Shown one piece after another: positions 12,210 through 23,383 of a stretch of DNA of 64,000 nt. The notes beneath the pieces are model-generated. The model made no database searches, was not told where the DNA came from, and saw only the letters and a program-made list of their open reading frames with translations. The stretch is taken from the NCBI GenBank assembly GCA_963924555.1, contig OZ004590.1, positions 1,899,001 through 1,963,000 on the forward strand. The letters run 5' to 3'. Source of the stretch: Crambe crambe. Taxonomy: Eukaryota; Porifera; Demospongiae; Poecilosclerida; Crambeidae. Position 1 is the first letter of the stretch; every line of letters begins with the position of its first letter. Position numbers and translations under genes: made by a program.

Positions 12210-15186
12210 AACAAATTCTTGGGGAGGAATATTTTATGCTTTTGCAAAGATTTAGTTCCCAATTTTAATTTCTCTACGAGAACTCCATTACATTTTATAT
12301 ACAATGAAGATTATAACTCTTTTGAAATGATCTGACAAAAATGTCAGACCATGGGAAGAGTTGATCATCCATATTATGATATGGCCTTTAAATGGATACA
12401 TTTCTAAGTTCAATAATATGCGTGTCAGACAAAGCAAATCTTGTTATCAAAGATATGAACCTTGTAGGGGATGTACTCTATCTAGGGTGTGTACCTTATC
12501 AAGGGCTGGACATTTTCCTGGTCCATGCCAGGTTTGCTGACATGTCTTGCAGAACGGGAATGTGCACTCAGGGTTGTCGCACATGGCCACAGGAGAGTCT
12601 GGATCCGAGAGAGTTCTGGTCTCACAGCGTGGACAAAACACCATTCCAGGGATTGAATCCAACTCAACTTTCTCTCTCAACATGATGTATCTAAGACACA
12701 AATTAGAGATGATCAGTTACTTTGATGATCCTTACCAAATAAAAAATTTCTACATGGATTTTACTGACTAGCAAGCAGGCTTTATACTGTGCTATAATAT
12801 GCACCTTTGATAGAAGTTTTCTGGAAGAATGGTTTTCAGGTAGATGTCTGGCAGTACATCATGGCAGTTCGGATCCAAACACTCCAACTGCACCATCTTC
12901 TTACCTCCTATACAGGACTACACAATGGAGAAAAACGAACCATGTTGAGAGGTCTAGCTACATAGGGGATGTCTATTCCAGGATGTTAAAGAGGTCTAGC
13001 TGCCATGTTGGATACTAAACAATCCACGGTTGCTCTAGCTGCTGCTAAGCAAAACTAGCACTTGGTTGGGCTCTCTCTCTCTCTCTCTCTCCAATGAACT
13101 AGACTGTACCTTGCAGTAGTCATGGAGACACGTTTTGCAATAGAGCAGACCACACTTTGCACATGGTTGGCACATGAATTTGCCCTGCACTTGCTCAAAG
13201 CACACTCCACAAACATGCTCAGTAGATTGGAACTCTTGAAACTTCTCAAACTTGTCATATTCCTCCATGTCATTGACCAGTGATGTGCTACGCAGAAAGA
13301 TTTGGCAACAAGTACCTGAATTATCACCACCTTCTGTATTTGTGGAAGGAGCAGTCTATACCAAGAAGGCAAGATTAGTAAAATATACCAACAAAACAAA
13401 ACAACAATGGATGATCAAAGAGTGAGCTGAATATCTAACGAATGTTGTGTAAGGAAATGGAATATACATCAGCAGGCTTATAGCTACAAAGGTGCATTAT
13501 TTCAGCACATACAAATACCGTGCTCATGGGAACTCACACTGAAGACTATGTAGATGCTGCTATGTTAATAACAGCAAAGTGTCTTTCAAGGACACTTAAA
13601 TTTACGTAGCAGCATCTAGTCTCGTACAGACTTTCCTGGATGGGTGGGGCTTCACTGGTAATTGTGGCCAGGTTTCAGTGGACACTGCAGGAATTTGTGG
13701 CAGCACCAATTGGATCGCAGATTTTAAAAAATGGGTGTGAATGTCATGTGATCATGAATATCAGCTATAAACGATCACGCGTTCAGGGCACGGTGAAGAT
13801 AGATATCTCTCTTGCTATCAAAGAAGCTATCAAGGAGATGCACTCTGTATCTTGGCCATCTCCATTATTAGCATGTAGATAATTAAATTCTTTTTTGTAT
13901 GTGACAAGTGCATGTGACTGCATTCCAGAGTGTCCACTGAAACTTGGCCATAGTTACAGCAACCTCAAATTCAGGCTCTAGCTAAAATTCTAAGGAGGAA
14001 TAATATTGTCTCCTACTGTACGTACCTGTTTGTCTCCCTTGTGCTCACTTTTGTTCTGTTGCTGTATGTATTCCTGCACCATTTCATCCTGCAGGAACAT
14101 GATCCACTCGTATACCACAGGACAGGACGGAGTAAACATGCTCTTCAGTTGAGCAGTCAGGGACGGCACCAGTTGAGTGTCCATCCATCGAGCAGAGATG
14201 TGGCAATCAGGAGGAGTGTGGGAGGGATATGAGGGAGGGTACTTGATATAGAGGGTGACCTCTGGGAGGTGTGTAACTTCTCTGGGTGTGGTAGCTGTAA
14301 CAGATGTCAGTGGGAACAGCAGAAGCTTGTCTCCAATTCGAGGAGATACTTTAACCTGCATGCATCAAGAGAGATATGTATAAGCATTTAATAAAACAAC
14401 TCGTGGATCCATTCCATCAATGGTAGTACATGATTAGTGTTTGAAATAAAGTACTGATGTCATCACTGTAGCTGGTAAAATCCTATCAGCAGCTAGCCTT
14501 ATGGACTACTGTATTCCTTTAGCCTCTTCCCCAGGTGATTCCATGTGTAATAATTGTGCGTGGAATCACCTGGGTCCTTGACGTACATCTTTGGTCTTCT
14601 GTTCATAATTACAGCCACATATATAAATTAACCCATTCTGTGTGCATTGAAGTGTTAGGGGCTATTTAGAATGGCGGGGCTATTCCGTAGGTTCAAATAT
14701 ATCTGAAACTACTGAGACTTCTGAGCTCAATGTTAGAGGATATAATCTGCTATAAATCTTTCGAAATAGAGTTTGTGAGCTTGTGGATTTTTGAAAATAT
14801 TTGACCCTTTGGAATAGCCCCGCCGTTCGGAATAGCCCCACTTTGCCTTACACTGCAGATTTATTTTGTGGCTCAACAAAAGATTTACTTTAAGATACAC
14901 TTTTTATTATGTTATTCGTCTGGCCCACCAAAAATGACAGAACTGATTTGCATATGCCATGATGGGATCTATTATGGTGGATCTATTTTTTATTTGAACG
15001 CACTATGTACTCTGTTCCTGGGTTAATGACCACAATCTGTTTACTGTCGAAGATATTCTGAAGCATATCCATCTCAGTGGCCTGCTCTTCTCTATTTTGA
15101 GTTTCCTCTTCTGGAGAACACTTGGCAATGGCCTCTGCCATCGCCCTTCTCAGCTCAGTGGGGTACAAAGGTGAGCAGAGCCGCAT
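7334..15186 (-). CDS. RNF14: RWD-RBR E3 ubiquitin ligase, RNF14-like
   Basis: Nine exons join in frame: 15186-15004, 14355-14026, 13355-13110, 12917-12805, 12690-12495, 12051-11959, 8290-8145, 7981-7831 and 7525-7334, giving 549 residues. An N-terminal RWD domain (about 24-160; EMDMLQNIF, YPPSYPS, FLQDEM) is followed by RING1 (from Cys220, CGVC...CKTC), IBR (from Cys310, CPRC...CKTC) and RING2 (from Cys401, CPNC...GGCNKMVC). Cys414 in GGCNKM is the expected thioester-forming Cys of RBR ligases. The order matches human RNF14 (474 aa). Beyond RING2 there is GYEHF and a further Cys-rich module (481 to about 520, CPRCG...HCYRC...CYLCG) that vertebrate RNF14 does not have as I recall it, but plant RNF14-like proteins do. 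Exon 6 encodes a charged linker between IBR and RING2. Expected role: RING/HECT-hybrid ubiquitin transfer from an E2. Confidence 0.93.
8924..11222. mobile_element. 2.3 kb DNA transposon with ~450 bp terminal inverted repeats
   Basis: The ends GGGTCATTCCAAGTCAG at 8924 and its complement ending at 11222 are flanked by TTAG on both sides (8920-8923 and 11223-11226), a likely 4-bp target duplication close to TTAA. The arms 8924-9375 and 10773-11222 are inverted over about 450 bp. The interior (minus, about 9455-9790) keeps decayed coding sequence in shifting frames, with DKQWWVACVL and LLHPHGPSHSFRYP segments. These look like an accessory or transposase domain of a long-TIR element; no intact transposase remains. 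It sits in the 3.7 kb intron between the IBR-side and RING2 exons of the RBR ligase. Confidence 0.75.
8941..8967. repeat. Poly-A tract in transposon TIR
   Basis: A long A-run lies just inside the left terminal inverted repeat. The matching right arm has only a short T-run, so the tract expanded after insertion. Confidence 0.8.
11248..11397. mobile_element. MITE, 37-bp terminal inverted repeats
   Basis: A 150-bp element whose ends CAATAGAATTAGTTCTCATA... and its exact complement are inverted over about 37 nt around a non-coding core. It lies just beyond the right end of the 2.3 kb transposon, in the same intron. Confidence 0.75.
11423..11527. mobile_element. MITE-like palindrome
   Basis: The ends AGGGATCTAAGTTATT and AATAACTTAGATCCCT are complementary, and the GC-rich inner part (CCCTCGGGCCC / GGGCCCTCAGG) continues the palindrome. 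No coding content. Confidence 0.7.
12173..12209. repeat. (AAC)n microsatellite
   Basis: An uninterrupted AAC/ACA triplet run inside the intron between RBR ligase exons 5 and 6. Confidence 0.85.
13069..13092. repeat. (CT)n microsatellite
   Basis: A run of CT dinucleotides in the intron just downstream (minus strand) of the RING1 exon donor. Confidence 0.85.
13540..13625. repeat. Short inverted repeat
   Basis: The arm TAGATGCTGCTA is complemented by TAGCAGCATCTA, with inner AAGTGTC/GACACTT also paired. A small hairpin element in an RBR ligase intron. Confidence 0.55.
14531..14575. repeat. Short perfect hairpin
   Basis: CCAGGTGATTCCA and TGGAATCACCTGG are exact complements around a ~16-nt loop, in the RWD-splitting intron. 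Confidence 0.6.
14655..14844. mobile_element. MITE with ~45-bp inverted ends
   Basis: The left arm (GGGGCTATTTAGAATGGC then GGGGCTATTCCG) is the near complement of the right arm (GGAATAGCCCCGCCGTTC then GGAATAGCCCC). About 190 bp, non-coding, in the intron that splits the RWD domain. Confidence 0.75.
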
Positions 15187-15321
15187 CCTATTGGTCGATG
15201 GGTCAGTGCTGAGTCATCAAACATTAATTTTTCAAAAAAAAAATAATAATAATTTATTTTTGTACTCGACTGCTTTATTCAAGTCTGTGAGCTAGTTCAG
15301 CTACTCTGCTGTCAATAAACC
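15187..15321. promoter_or_regulatory. Candidate bidirectional promoter
   Basis: Only 135 bp separate the RBR ligase ATG (minus, 15186) from a plus-strand ATG at 15322 in a good context (AAACCATGT). An ATTGG (inverted CCAAT box) lies at 15190-15194, next to the ligase start. No clear TATA box is seen for either side, which is usual for head-to-head housekeeping pairs. Confidence 0.45.
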
Positions 15322-15507
15322 ATGTCTATGGAGGGATCCATTGCAACAGGTAAGATTAAGATTACGGATTGCGGGTATAAAAATAGTGATTGCTTGATAC
15401 TACCCACAGCTAACTTCAGCCTGGAGGATCTCCTGGACTTTCTGTATATCTGCGAGGCAGGTAATTTCGTTCAAATCAAGCTGCCCAAGGAAACACTTCG
15501 AGAAAAG
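15322..15507 (+). CDS. Candidate 5' exon, probably of the GCNA-type gene
   Basis: An open frame from ATG 15322 encodes about 62 residues (MSMEGSIATG ... LPKETLREK) ending in phase 0 before GTTACT, a weak donor. Stronger donors lie inside it at 15351 (GTAAGA) and 15463 (GTAATT), but both leave phase 1. The large GCNA exon at 17430 begins in phase 0 and has no initiator Met, so it needs an upstream exon like this one. The region 15731-15920 is also open and could be another exon. The join is not proven; this could instead be a separate small gene. Confidence 0.35.
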
Positions 15508-15990
15508 GTTACTTACTATCATTGACGACCCTTACCTTCATGTGTCATTAGCATGTACAATCAGAGCTTCCACTAAGTGTTTCTAATGAGGGGACTCCCC
15601 CCCTCTGTATAGCAAGCAAAAGAAACCTGGTGTTTGTTAAATATGAAAATCTGGTAGGTACTAGTGTAGTGTGCAATATTACTGCTGGCTACTGACTGCT
15701 GGCCACTTTCTGACCATTTTTCTCTTTAGCCAGACAATTTCAACTTTACAGAAGAAGTCACATCATATAGATACTCAAAGAAGATAAATAACTTGCTACT
15801 CTTATTTTTTGTACACTGCAGTAGTGGTATGTCTGTTCTTTATGGCTCTCCATTTGGAAAGTGCAGAGTCAAAGTCAAAATTATGAAGAGAGGGGCCTTC
15901 CAACTTGAGGGTAGATGTATGTATTTATTTTTAAACGTCCACATCTTCATGATACTACCTCCTATAGAGAATGCTTTCCAGTGGTTACTA

Positions 15991-16008
15991 CCACCCCCCC
16001 CCCCCCCA
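15991..16008. repeat. Poly-C tract
   Basis: A homopolymeric C run in a non-coding stretch. Such runs recur in this window (22567-22587; as G at 39601 and 49148). Confidence 0.8.
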
Positions 16009-16725
16009 TATGCATGACCTCAACGGTTATGATATTCCTTCTATGAGCCTAGCTGCTTTGATTTTACAAACGGAGAGGGGGTATGTGAATGAAATATATT
16101 TGGATATAATTATGGGGTGTGTAAAGTAGTAACTAAGTATGTACACCATTGGAGAGCTCTCATCTCTTATAGAAGTTCAGCAAGCTCTACAAAAGAATCT
16201 GTAGATTTGGGGAAAAACATGGCAAATCATCCAGATCTTGAATTCTTCATTCAGATATTGCTGGTAGTGTGTGGCTTACTGAAAACCCGAAATTAGCTAG
16301 TGGGGTAATTGCTTTTGTTGCTAAATAAAATTTTAGTGGCCGTCATAATTTTGGAATCAGCTTCTGATTTCATTACCTGAGGTGGTTTCTTGCTACACTG
16401 TCTCCAGCGTGACAGTGCCTACATGGCAGTGGCTAGCTAGCTCTGCTAGTGGACTGGGCAAACATAATCATTAGGAATAATAATGGGAGTATAATAGTGG
16501 TGTATTCGAGGGAATAATGGCTAGCGTTTTGGAGCATAGAATCAGGGTCCTCCCCAGTGGAACTGATCAGAGCGGTGCTTGAATACCACATTAAAAGATT
16601 TTGATATTCTCGTGGCTATCAAATACATTGTTGTAACCACATTAAAGAAAAATGGGCCCCATTAGAGTGGTGTTGCACCTCTCTAACACCCTGAGGGGAG
16701 AACCCTGATAGAATGCACCTAAGCC

Positions 16726-17221
16726 TATAGACCATTTTTTGTCGGGGGTGTGTAGTCACATGATACCGTAGAAGGTATGATGATCCTTACCTAAAAATCG
16801 TTCTTACGTAGGGCAGAAGCTTCAAAGCTGGCTAGCTGTACTGAAGAATGCCTTCTAGTTGCTGTGCAATAGGCTGCACTAAGCGAAGAAAAAGGACAGA
16901 TTCCTATCAATTAAAATCTCCAAACGGCCACTTAAACATTATCAATCCACATAACTCCAGGTACCATATGGATCAGGCAAGTCTTCTTTGTCAATCTTGA
17001 GCTTTTCAGCATACCTTCTTTCTAGAGAAGTACAATAGGATCGTGTAAAATGCTCTGATACAGGCATCTATAGCTTGCTGTCTGAAAATAGTATTACTTT
17101 TCTATTAGCTGCCAGTGTTTCTTGCCCTACACAACATGCGACAAGCGCGCCCTAGCTAGTCGTGTGGGTGAGTCTATCATGTGAGCTTATGAGTCACACC
17201 CCCGACAAAAAATGGTCTATA
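16726..17221. mobile_element. MITE-like element with ~27-bp inverted ends
   Basis: The ends TATAGACCATTTTTTGTCGG and CCGACAAAAAATGGTCTATA, with the adjoining GGGTGTG/CACACCC, are complementary over about 27 nt. The ~440-bp core has no convincing ORF. It lies upstream of the large GCNA exon, in its 5' intron if the 15322 exon belongs to that gene. Confidence 0.7.
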
Positions 17222-17429
17222 ACTGTGCACTTAAGACTGGATTTTACATCTAGAAAAAAACCAACTTGTTCACTTTCAGCAGAGCTATCTAGAATTTAGT
17301 GTGGTTACAGTTCAAGCAGAAGAGAGTGTAATTTTATTCAATATGCACGCAGCAACCCCTTGTTGCATGTTTGTGTACTGAGAATGCTCACTCGACCCTG
17401 TCATTATTTTTGGTATACTTTACATGTAG

Positions 17430-20400
17430 CTGGCGGTGATATGGAATGATGCTATAGGAAACGTTATTGATGCTGATGTGTCGTATAAAGCTTTTGTAAA
17501 TGGATTCTCTACTAAAAACTCTCCTTGTGATGACTCTCTTGAATGCCCACAGCATAACCATGCCCCAAGCCACTCCCCACTTGAACATTCAAAGCACTCC
17601 CTCAGCCATTCCTTACTTGAACATTTGAACCACTCCTCTAGCCACTCCCCACTCGAACATTCGAACCACTCCCCCAGCCATTCTTCATTCGAAAATTTGA
17701 ACCACTCCCCCAGCCACTCCCCACTTGAACATTCGAATCACTCCCCCAGCCACTCTCCACTTGAACATTCGAACCACTCCCTCAGCCACTCCACACTTGA
17801 ACATTTGAACCACTCCCCACTTGAACATTCAAACCACTCCCCCAGCCACTCCCCACTTGAACATTCAAGCCACTCCCCCAACCATTCCCCACTTGAGAAG
17901 CAGCAGAACCATTCTCCTCAACTGCTTCATGAGTTCCATGGCTCACTTGAACTTCCTCCATGTTCCTCCCCTCAAGGCATGCTTCCTCTTAACATTGATG
18001 CCAGTCCACCTCATCTTAGCAATAGTAAGTCTATATTTGTGAGCCACACCCACTCCACACCCACCATCTCAGTGCCTCATCCCGACAATACTTCAAACCA
18101 GGAGTCACCTGCAAGTCACACCCATGCCACACCAACCAGCTCCTCAGAGCCTTGTTCTGACCAGAAGTCTCCTTCACCACCTGAAAGCCACACCCACTCC
18201 ACACCCACCATCTCCTCAGAGTGTCATCCAGGTGATACTTCAAACCAGAGGTCTCCTGTGAGCAACACCCAGCCCACACCCACCAGCTCCTCAGAGCTTC
18301 CTCCTACCATCTCCTCAGAGCTTCCTCCTACCATCTCCTCACAGTCTTCTTCTGGCAATACCCAGGAGTCTCCTTCACCACCTGCAAGCCACACCCACTC
18401 CACACCCTCAGAGCCTCATCCTGGCAACCAGCAGTCACCTATAATCCACACCCACTCCACACCCATCAACTCCTCAGAGCTTCATCTTGGAAATAGTTTT
18501 AACCCGCATTCTTTATCTGTAAACCACACCCACTCCACTCCCACAAGCTCCTCAGATTTCAATTTCTCATATGGTGACATTCTGACACCAGAAGTGATAG
18601 TCCAATCAGCCAGTTTACATGCAGATGGAAGTCCTTTACTTTCCTCTGATAATGCTAATATTGATGATATAAACACGAGTAATGATAGTGATTGCATCGA
18701 TGCAAGTGGGGAAAGGACCAAACAGAATTCTGATAATCTCAGTTCCAGTATTGGAATGGATTCTGCTTTAAATTCGAATCCCAACTTGTGTACTGATGAT
18801 GAAGTGAGCATTGAACAACGGAAGAAGTTGGTATTTGAAGGATCAGGGAGTGTTATTGAGGCAAGCTGTAAGGACTCCACTGATTTGTCTCTCTGTGATC
18901 CTGAACTTCATGCATCGCTGGAACTTTCCTCTGTTGTGATGGTGGAGTCTTCTGCAAGTATTGCTTCACCTGGCAATGGTGGGTCATTGGGTGCACAAAG
19001 AGTCGAGAGCAGCTGGTCTGAAGCTTCTTCTCAGTGGGAGGAAGAAGAAAGGAAGTCTTATTCCAGCAGCGAAGATGATGAAAGCAGTGATGAAAAACTG
19101 GAGCAGTGTAGGTATTTAATTTGACAAGTATTTGTACATTTGCCTTATCTAGTGAAATTTAAATCAAGCATCTGTCCTCTCCCCTCCCCTCCCCTTTGCA
19201 GTGTTTTCTCAAATCAAAATCCAGTCGGAAAGAAAGAAGGCGACTTCAAAAGTCATTTCTCGTAAAAGGTATGGCGCGAGTAATGTTTGAGTAACCCTCT
19301 GAGCACTTGTTAAGAGAATAGACATTCCACTGAGCCTGGGAAATCATCTTCTTGGGTGGCACTTCTAAACCAGACAAATACCTAAATGCAGGCTGCTTGG
19401 ATATAGAACTTCAAAGAAGTGGGCTGGGTCTATGGCACTAATTGAATTATATTCTCATGGATATACTTGAACACCCTGTTTGAAAGTACAGCTAGGGGAG
19501 ACTCTGGATATTATTGTCCAAAATAACTGATCGTATATATTCACTTTGATTTTGTTGCTGCAGTCTCAGTGCCTTCATTGTAAGTGATTCTGAGAATGTT
19601 AGTGATTCTGAGAATGTTAGTGAAGATGAACAGGACAGAGTCCAAAATGATGAGAATCTCCCACCACCCAGCCTCCACTCACCACACCCACATTCAACCC
19701 CTCCCATTTACCACACCCCCTGCACCCCAAAGACTGGTCTGGTATTCTGGGGATCTCCGAGCAATGTTAACTGTCGCACTATCTCTTTCGTCCGAAGAAA
19801 GCCTTCACCGCTGACTCCAACTAACAAACCTCCACCATCTCTTAAGCCTGTCACCACGCCATCAGCTGCTAAGAGCTTCTCCCACTTCAAAGATAAAATG
19901 ATTCAAGAACTCTTTGAAGTCTTCAATGAAACTGTTTTTGATGGAAAGGTACTTCTAATAATGTGTGCAATTGAGACATGGAAGTTTGATATCCTCTTAG
20001 TAACCCAAGGCCAATAAAATTTGTAAGGATACATAATCCATTTGATGTGTGTGTAGTACTGCTCATAGTGACAGTTGGTCCAGCCCATTTCAGGTAGTAT
20101 GGAGTGGGGAGACTTCTGTCAGACATGATTTTATGGAGGAAATTTTTTCTTCATCCCACAATTAAATTTTTTTTGAATACATATACAATACCACAAGATT
20201 TTTCCCTATGGAAAGTAAATGATATTATCTTACCACACAGTAATTTTTTTGTGTGTGTTCCAGCTACCCAGAGACACTGAAGTGGTTTGGAACAAGAAGT
20301 TGCGAACCACTGCAGGTTATTGCTACTACCTGGGAACTGAGTCTTCAAGATGTGCCAAGATAGAGCTATCCTTCAAAGTGGTTGATTCCTATGGTAAGGC

Positions 20401-22803
20401 TGGGTACTAAGTATATGAGATTCTTTGAGAGCCCCAGGCTATGAGATTTCCATAAAACTGATTGCTCTGTGGTTACTATGACTACTGGAATTTCATAGGT
20501 GACCTTTCTACCTAGGAGGTGAAATGGAGGGACTGTACCTAATAGTTATAGCATGCCTAGGAGGATTTATCACATGAGCCTGAGGGCAAAGGAGATACTG
20601 CCCGGCACACGTGACATGAGCACATGCACACCAGGTTACTAACTAGCTAACCTGGTATAGGTAGGGGAGGCACAGACTCAGGCTTGCAGTCAATAAGCAA
20701 ACCAACTTTTAATATTAATTTTCTCACCATCCATAAATTTCCAGGGCTGATATAGACAGGCAGGCCTAGGAAACTGCAGATTGCAGTGATCTTGCAACAG
20801 GAAATCCAGAACAGCAAGACCAAAATTATATAGCCTCCTTTCAAAGTGGCTTTGGAGTCTGGCTACTTGAAAGGAGGCTATGTATAGTATTCTGAATTAT
20901 AATATGTTGCAAGATCACTGCAATATATCTGCTGTACATAGAGATTCATTTAGACATTAATAAAAGTAGGCACACTATCTGGCCTTAGAATTGCAACTGG
21001 TGATTCCCTTTGATGTAGCACTCAAATAGGGCATAAATAGTAATCTCAACCCATGGCTTCATGCAGTGTTAGGGTTGTGGTACTTACATGCACCTCAACC
21101 AATAGGAAATCAGGGCCCTTAATGCAAAGAAGTGTGTGGGATGTACCTATACATATGCATATGAGGTCATCATAATGGGGGCTTGCTTTGCTTGCCCCAA
21201 TCAAACTAACAATATGTGCATATGTGTGTGTCAGATCGGATCAGGTCCACACTGGTTCATGAGATGTGTCATGCTGCTACTTGGATTGTGGATGGCATAA
21301 AAGGAGGAGGTCATGGCCCCAAATGGAGAGTGTGGTATGTTAGATATACAGTCATATGTGTATGACATTTTCAATGACAGTCCATATACATAACCCAGTA
21401 TCAAGTATGTCTAGCTCTAAACCAGGCCTGTATGATGCAGCCCATGTACCTAGGTATTACAGTCCATATGCCTGAACCCAATCCAGATCTGAACCCTGTA
21501 TTACAGCCCCTATAGGCCTATGTAAGTCTAAACCCAATCCATAGGCCTGTATTACAGCCCCCATGTGCCTTTGCAAGATCTGAACCTGAGCCATGTATCA
21601 GCTGGCACTAACCAGGCCCTGCTGCATACTGATTAGATCTAAGTTCATTAGGACTTCTGCTTTGTGTTAGGGCAAACAAGGTCCACTGTGCTCATCCAGG
21701 ATTGAACCCTGTCACCCGTTGCCATAGCTACCAGATCCATTACAAGCACACTTACAAGTGTGTCTCGTGTGATTTCAAGTGAGTGAATGAAAGAGTAGAA
21801 GACACTAGTTGCTGGTCACCAAGGACCTTTGATTTGAGAAGGCAGGGCCAATTATAATTGTGACATTGGATGCCTGTTTTTCAAACACCTGCTACAAGAG
21901 ATTGTAAAATCTGAACAGCTCACTGCCTTCCTGGACTTAAGTGTATACTATTGTTTACTGATCTCAAGCATACAATCTCCTGTATACAACAGGAAAATAT
22001 ATACAGTGAATCGCAAGTTGGTTGTCCAAATGCAAATATGACAGTCGAGGGTAGAAATTGAATTCACGTTTTAGCAAAGTTTACTTTTGTCATGACTGAT
22101 GCTTTACAATAAAATTTTCTACCTTTCAAACTTTTTTTTTTAAGCGTGAATAAACTACCCTGGACTGTCACAAATGTAGAGTGCAGATTGACCGTGCATC
22201 TATTGAGAAAAAGCCACATATCTATTCAGGAACAGCCTCAAGTCTTTTAGATTTTGCATCTTATACATTGACAACCAATTTCATATCAAAACCAAGCCAA
22301 GCTGTGTGCACAATAGTGAGGTGACCTTAAGTAAACTGCTGAATTCTAGAGGCATTGTGGTAAGAGACTTTTTTTCTTAAAAATTATAGGATTGGAAGGC
22401 ACTCCAAGTCCCTAAATTTGAACACTTACAGGTGCCCTCATTGTCTCAGGTAAAGGAAGAAAGGCCAGTATTTGTATCACTGTTTGTATGTTTGTTTATT
22501 TATTTGTTCATTTGTTTTTATAATTGTATATATTTTTTCAGAAGTGTTAATTTGCACCCCTCCCCTCCCCCCCCCCCCCCCCCCCAGTTCAAAATAATGA
22601 TGCCTGGTGTTGCCTAAGTGGAGCACGGCTGCTAATATATAATTCAGATTACACATCTGCAATTATACAGGCACATGCCATGCATGATGTAGTTATTTGG
22701 TAGCAGATTAATGTCTTCTACTTTCATTGCAGCATGCAGACTCCAGTTGGTGGAGTATCATTTAATCATTAAGTGATCACCTGATCTCTGTCTCTGGGTT
22801 ATT

Positions 22804-22842
<39 letters not shown>

Positions 22843-23049
22843 GCACACACACACAGCTGTTTGGAGTATATGCCTCGCTTGAAAGTTGATGGTACACCAA
22901 TGAAAGAGCAAAAACTGAACAGATATGCACAGTTTGTGAAGGAGCACTATAGTGAGGTGAAGAGGAGTTCATCTGCTCTGTCACACAAACAAGTCATGGA
23001 AAAACTGAAGGAACTCTACTCTTCACAGAAGAATAAATACAGTGATTAG
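17430..23049 (+). CDS. GCNA: GCNA/ACRC-type SprT protease with HMG box
   Basis: Eight exons join with consistent phases: 17430-19107, 19202-19268, 19564-19948, 20264-20393, 21235-21334, 21671-21778, 22390-22449 and 22857-23049 (TAG), about 906 residues plus an unresolved N-terminus. The first exon is disordered: ~12-residue HSPSHSPLEHSN repeats, then SHTHSTPT-type repeats, then acidic sequence. Exon 3 carries a SUMO-interaction-like AFIVSDSE. The SprT-like domain spans exons 3-6: VWNKKLRTTAGYC, then the zinc-binding HEMCH (21258-21272) with a third His in GGGHG. A zinc ribbon follows, CVSC with IGRHSKSL and CPHC, split across exons 6-7. The last exon is an HMG-box-like domain (PRLKVDGTPMKEQKLNRYAQ...). 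GCNA proteins act in germ cells on DNA-protein crosslinks and chromosome integrity. AATAAA lies 32 nt past the stop. Confidence 0.93.
17555..17910 (+). repeat. In-frame 36-bp minisatellite in GCNA
   Basis: About ten imperfect tandem copies of a 36-bp unit encode HSPSHSPLEHSN. The differences are mostly silent or conservative (N/S, P/L), and one unit is partly deleted. The length is a multiple of three throughout, so the frame has been kept. Confidence 0.9.
18040..18550 (+). repeat. Second in-frame repeat block in GCNA
   Basis: Imperfect repeats of about 20-25 residues are built around SHTHSTPTISSE and S.ESP segments. They are more diverged than the upstream 36-bp block and also Ser/Thr/Pro-rich, so the region is predicted to be disordered. 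Confidence 0.8.
20829..20883. repeat. Hairpin in GCNA intron
   Basis: TATAGCCTCCTTTCAA is complemented by TTGAAAGGAGGCTATG across a ~20-nt loop. Probably the core of a small palindromic element. Confidence 0.6.
21365..21605 (+). repeat. Imperfect tandem repeat in GCNA intron
   Basis: Three to four diverged copies of a ~60-nt unit containing GAACCC, TATTACAG and CCATATG/CCATGTG motifs. Non-coding. Confidence 0.55.
22039..22170. mobile_element. MITE in GCNA intron 6
   Basis: The ends TGACAGTCGAGGGTAG and CTACCCTGGACTGTCA are near complements and the pairing continues inward (GAATTCACG / CGTGAATAA). About 132 bp, non-coding. One frame contains a chance CHKC motif that could be mistaken for the zinc ribbon. 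Confidence 0.75.
22805..22856 (+). repeat. (TC)n(AC)n microsatellite forming a splice acceptor
   Basis: About 18 TC repeats followed by CACACACACACAG run directly into the last GCNA exon. The dinucleotide repeat therefore supplies the polypyrimidine tract and the AG. Confidence 0.8.
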
Positions 23050-23080
23050 TAATAACTCTCAGCAAGGGGGAAACAGGAAA

Positions 23081-23086
23081 AATAAA
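23081..23086 (+). terminator. Polyadenylation signal AATAAA of GCNA
   Basis: The first AATAAA after the stop codon, 32 nt downstream. The next gene starts about 300 bp further on, so the 3' UTR is expected to be short. Confidence 0.55.
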
Positions 23087-23383
23087 ACAATTTGAGATTG
23101 AAATATACACCAAATCTCCTATGGGCGCGCGCGGCAGATTGGAGCTCTTTTTTGGAATTAGATTATACACAGACAAACAAACAAGTCCAAGTCATGGCAC
23201 TCCGTCTAGCTTGGAGCTCGCGCATGCGCAGCGCAGAACATGCTTTATACGTCATAGTACAGTCAAAGTTTAAGGGTCATACCAGGGTGCAGGGTTCTCC
23301 CTTCTAGATCTTCTGGCGTATTCTGGCTATAAAGGCACTCTCTACTATTTTTTTTTCTTTGAGGCCTGCATACAATCTCTACG

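Noticed and set aside
13640-13882. Plus-strand 80-codon ORF in an RBR ligase intron
   Set aside because: No recognisable domain, opposite strand to the host gene, no splice or promoter support.
15731-15920. Possible exon (SGMSVLYGSPFGK...) between the 15322 ORF and the large GCNA exon
   Set aside because: Open and flanked by AG/GT-like sites, but both donors leave phase 1, which gives a stop when joined to the exon at 17430. Not included in the model.
22142-22330. Apparent zinc-ribbon second half (CHKC) in GCNA intron 6
   Set aside because: Its frame is closed by a TAA with no acceptor between, and it sits in a MITE. The true exon at 22390-22449 carries IGRHSKSL and CPHC in the right phase.
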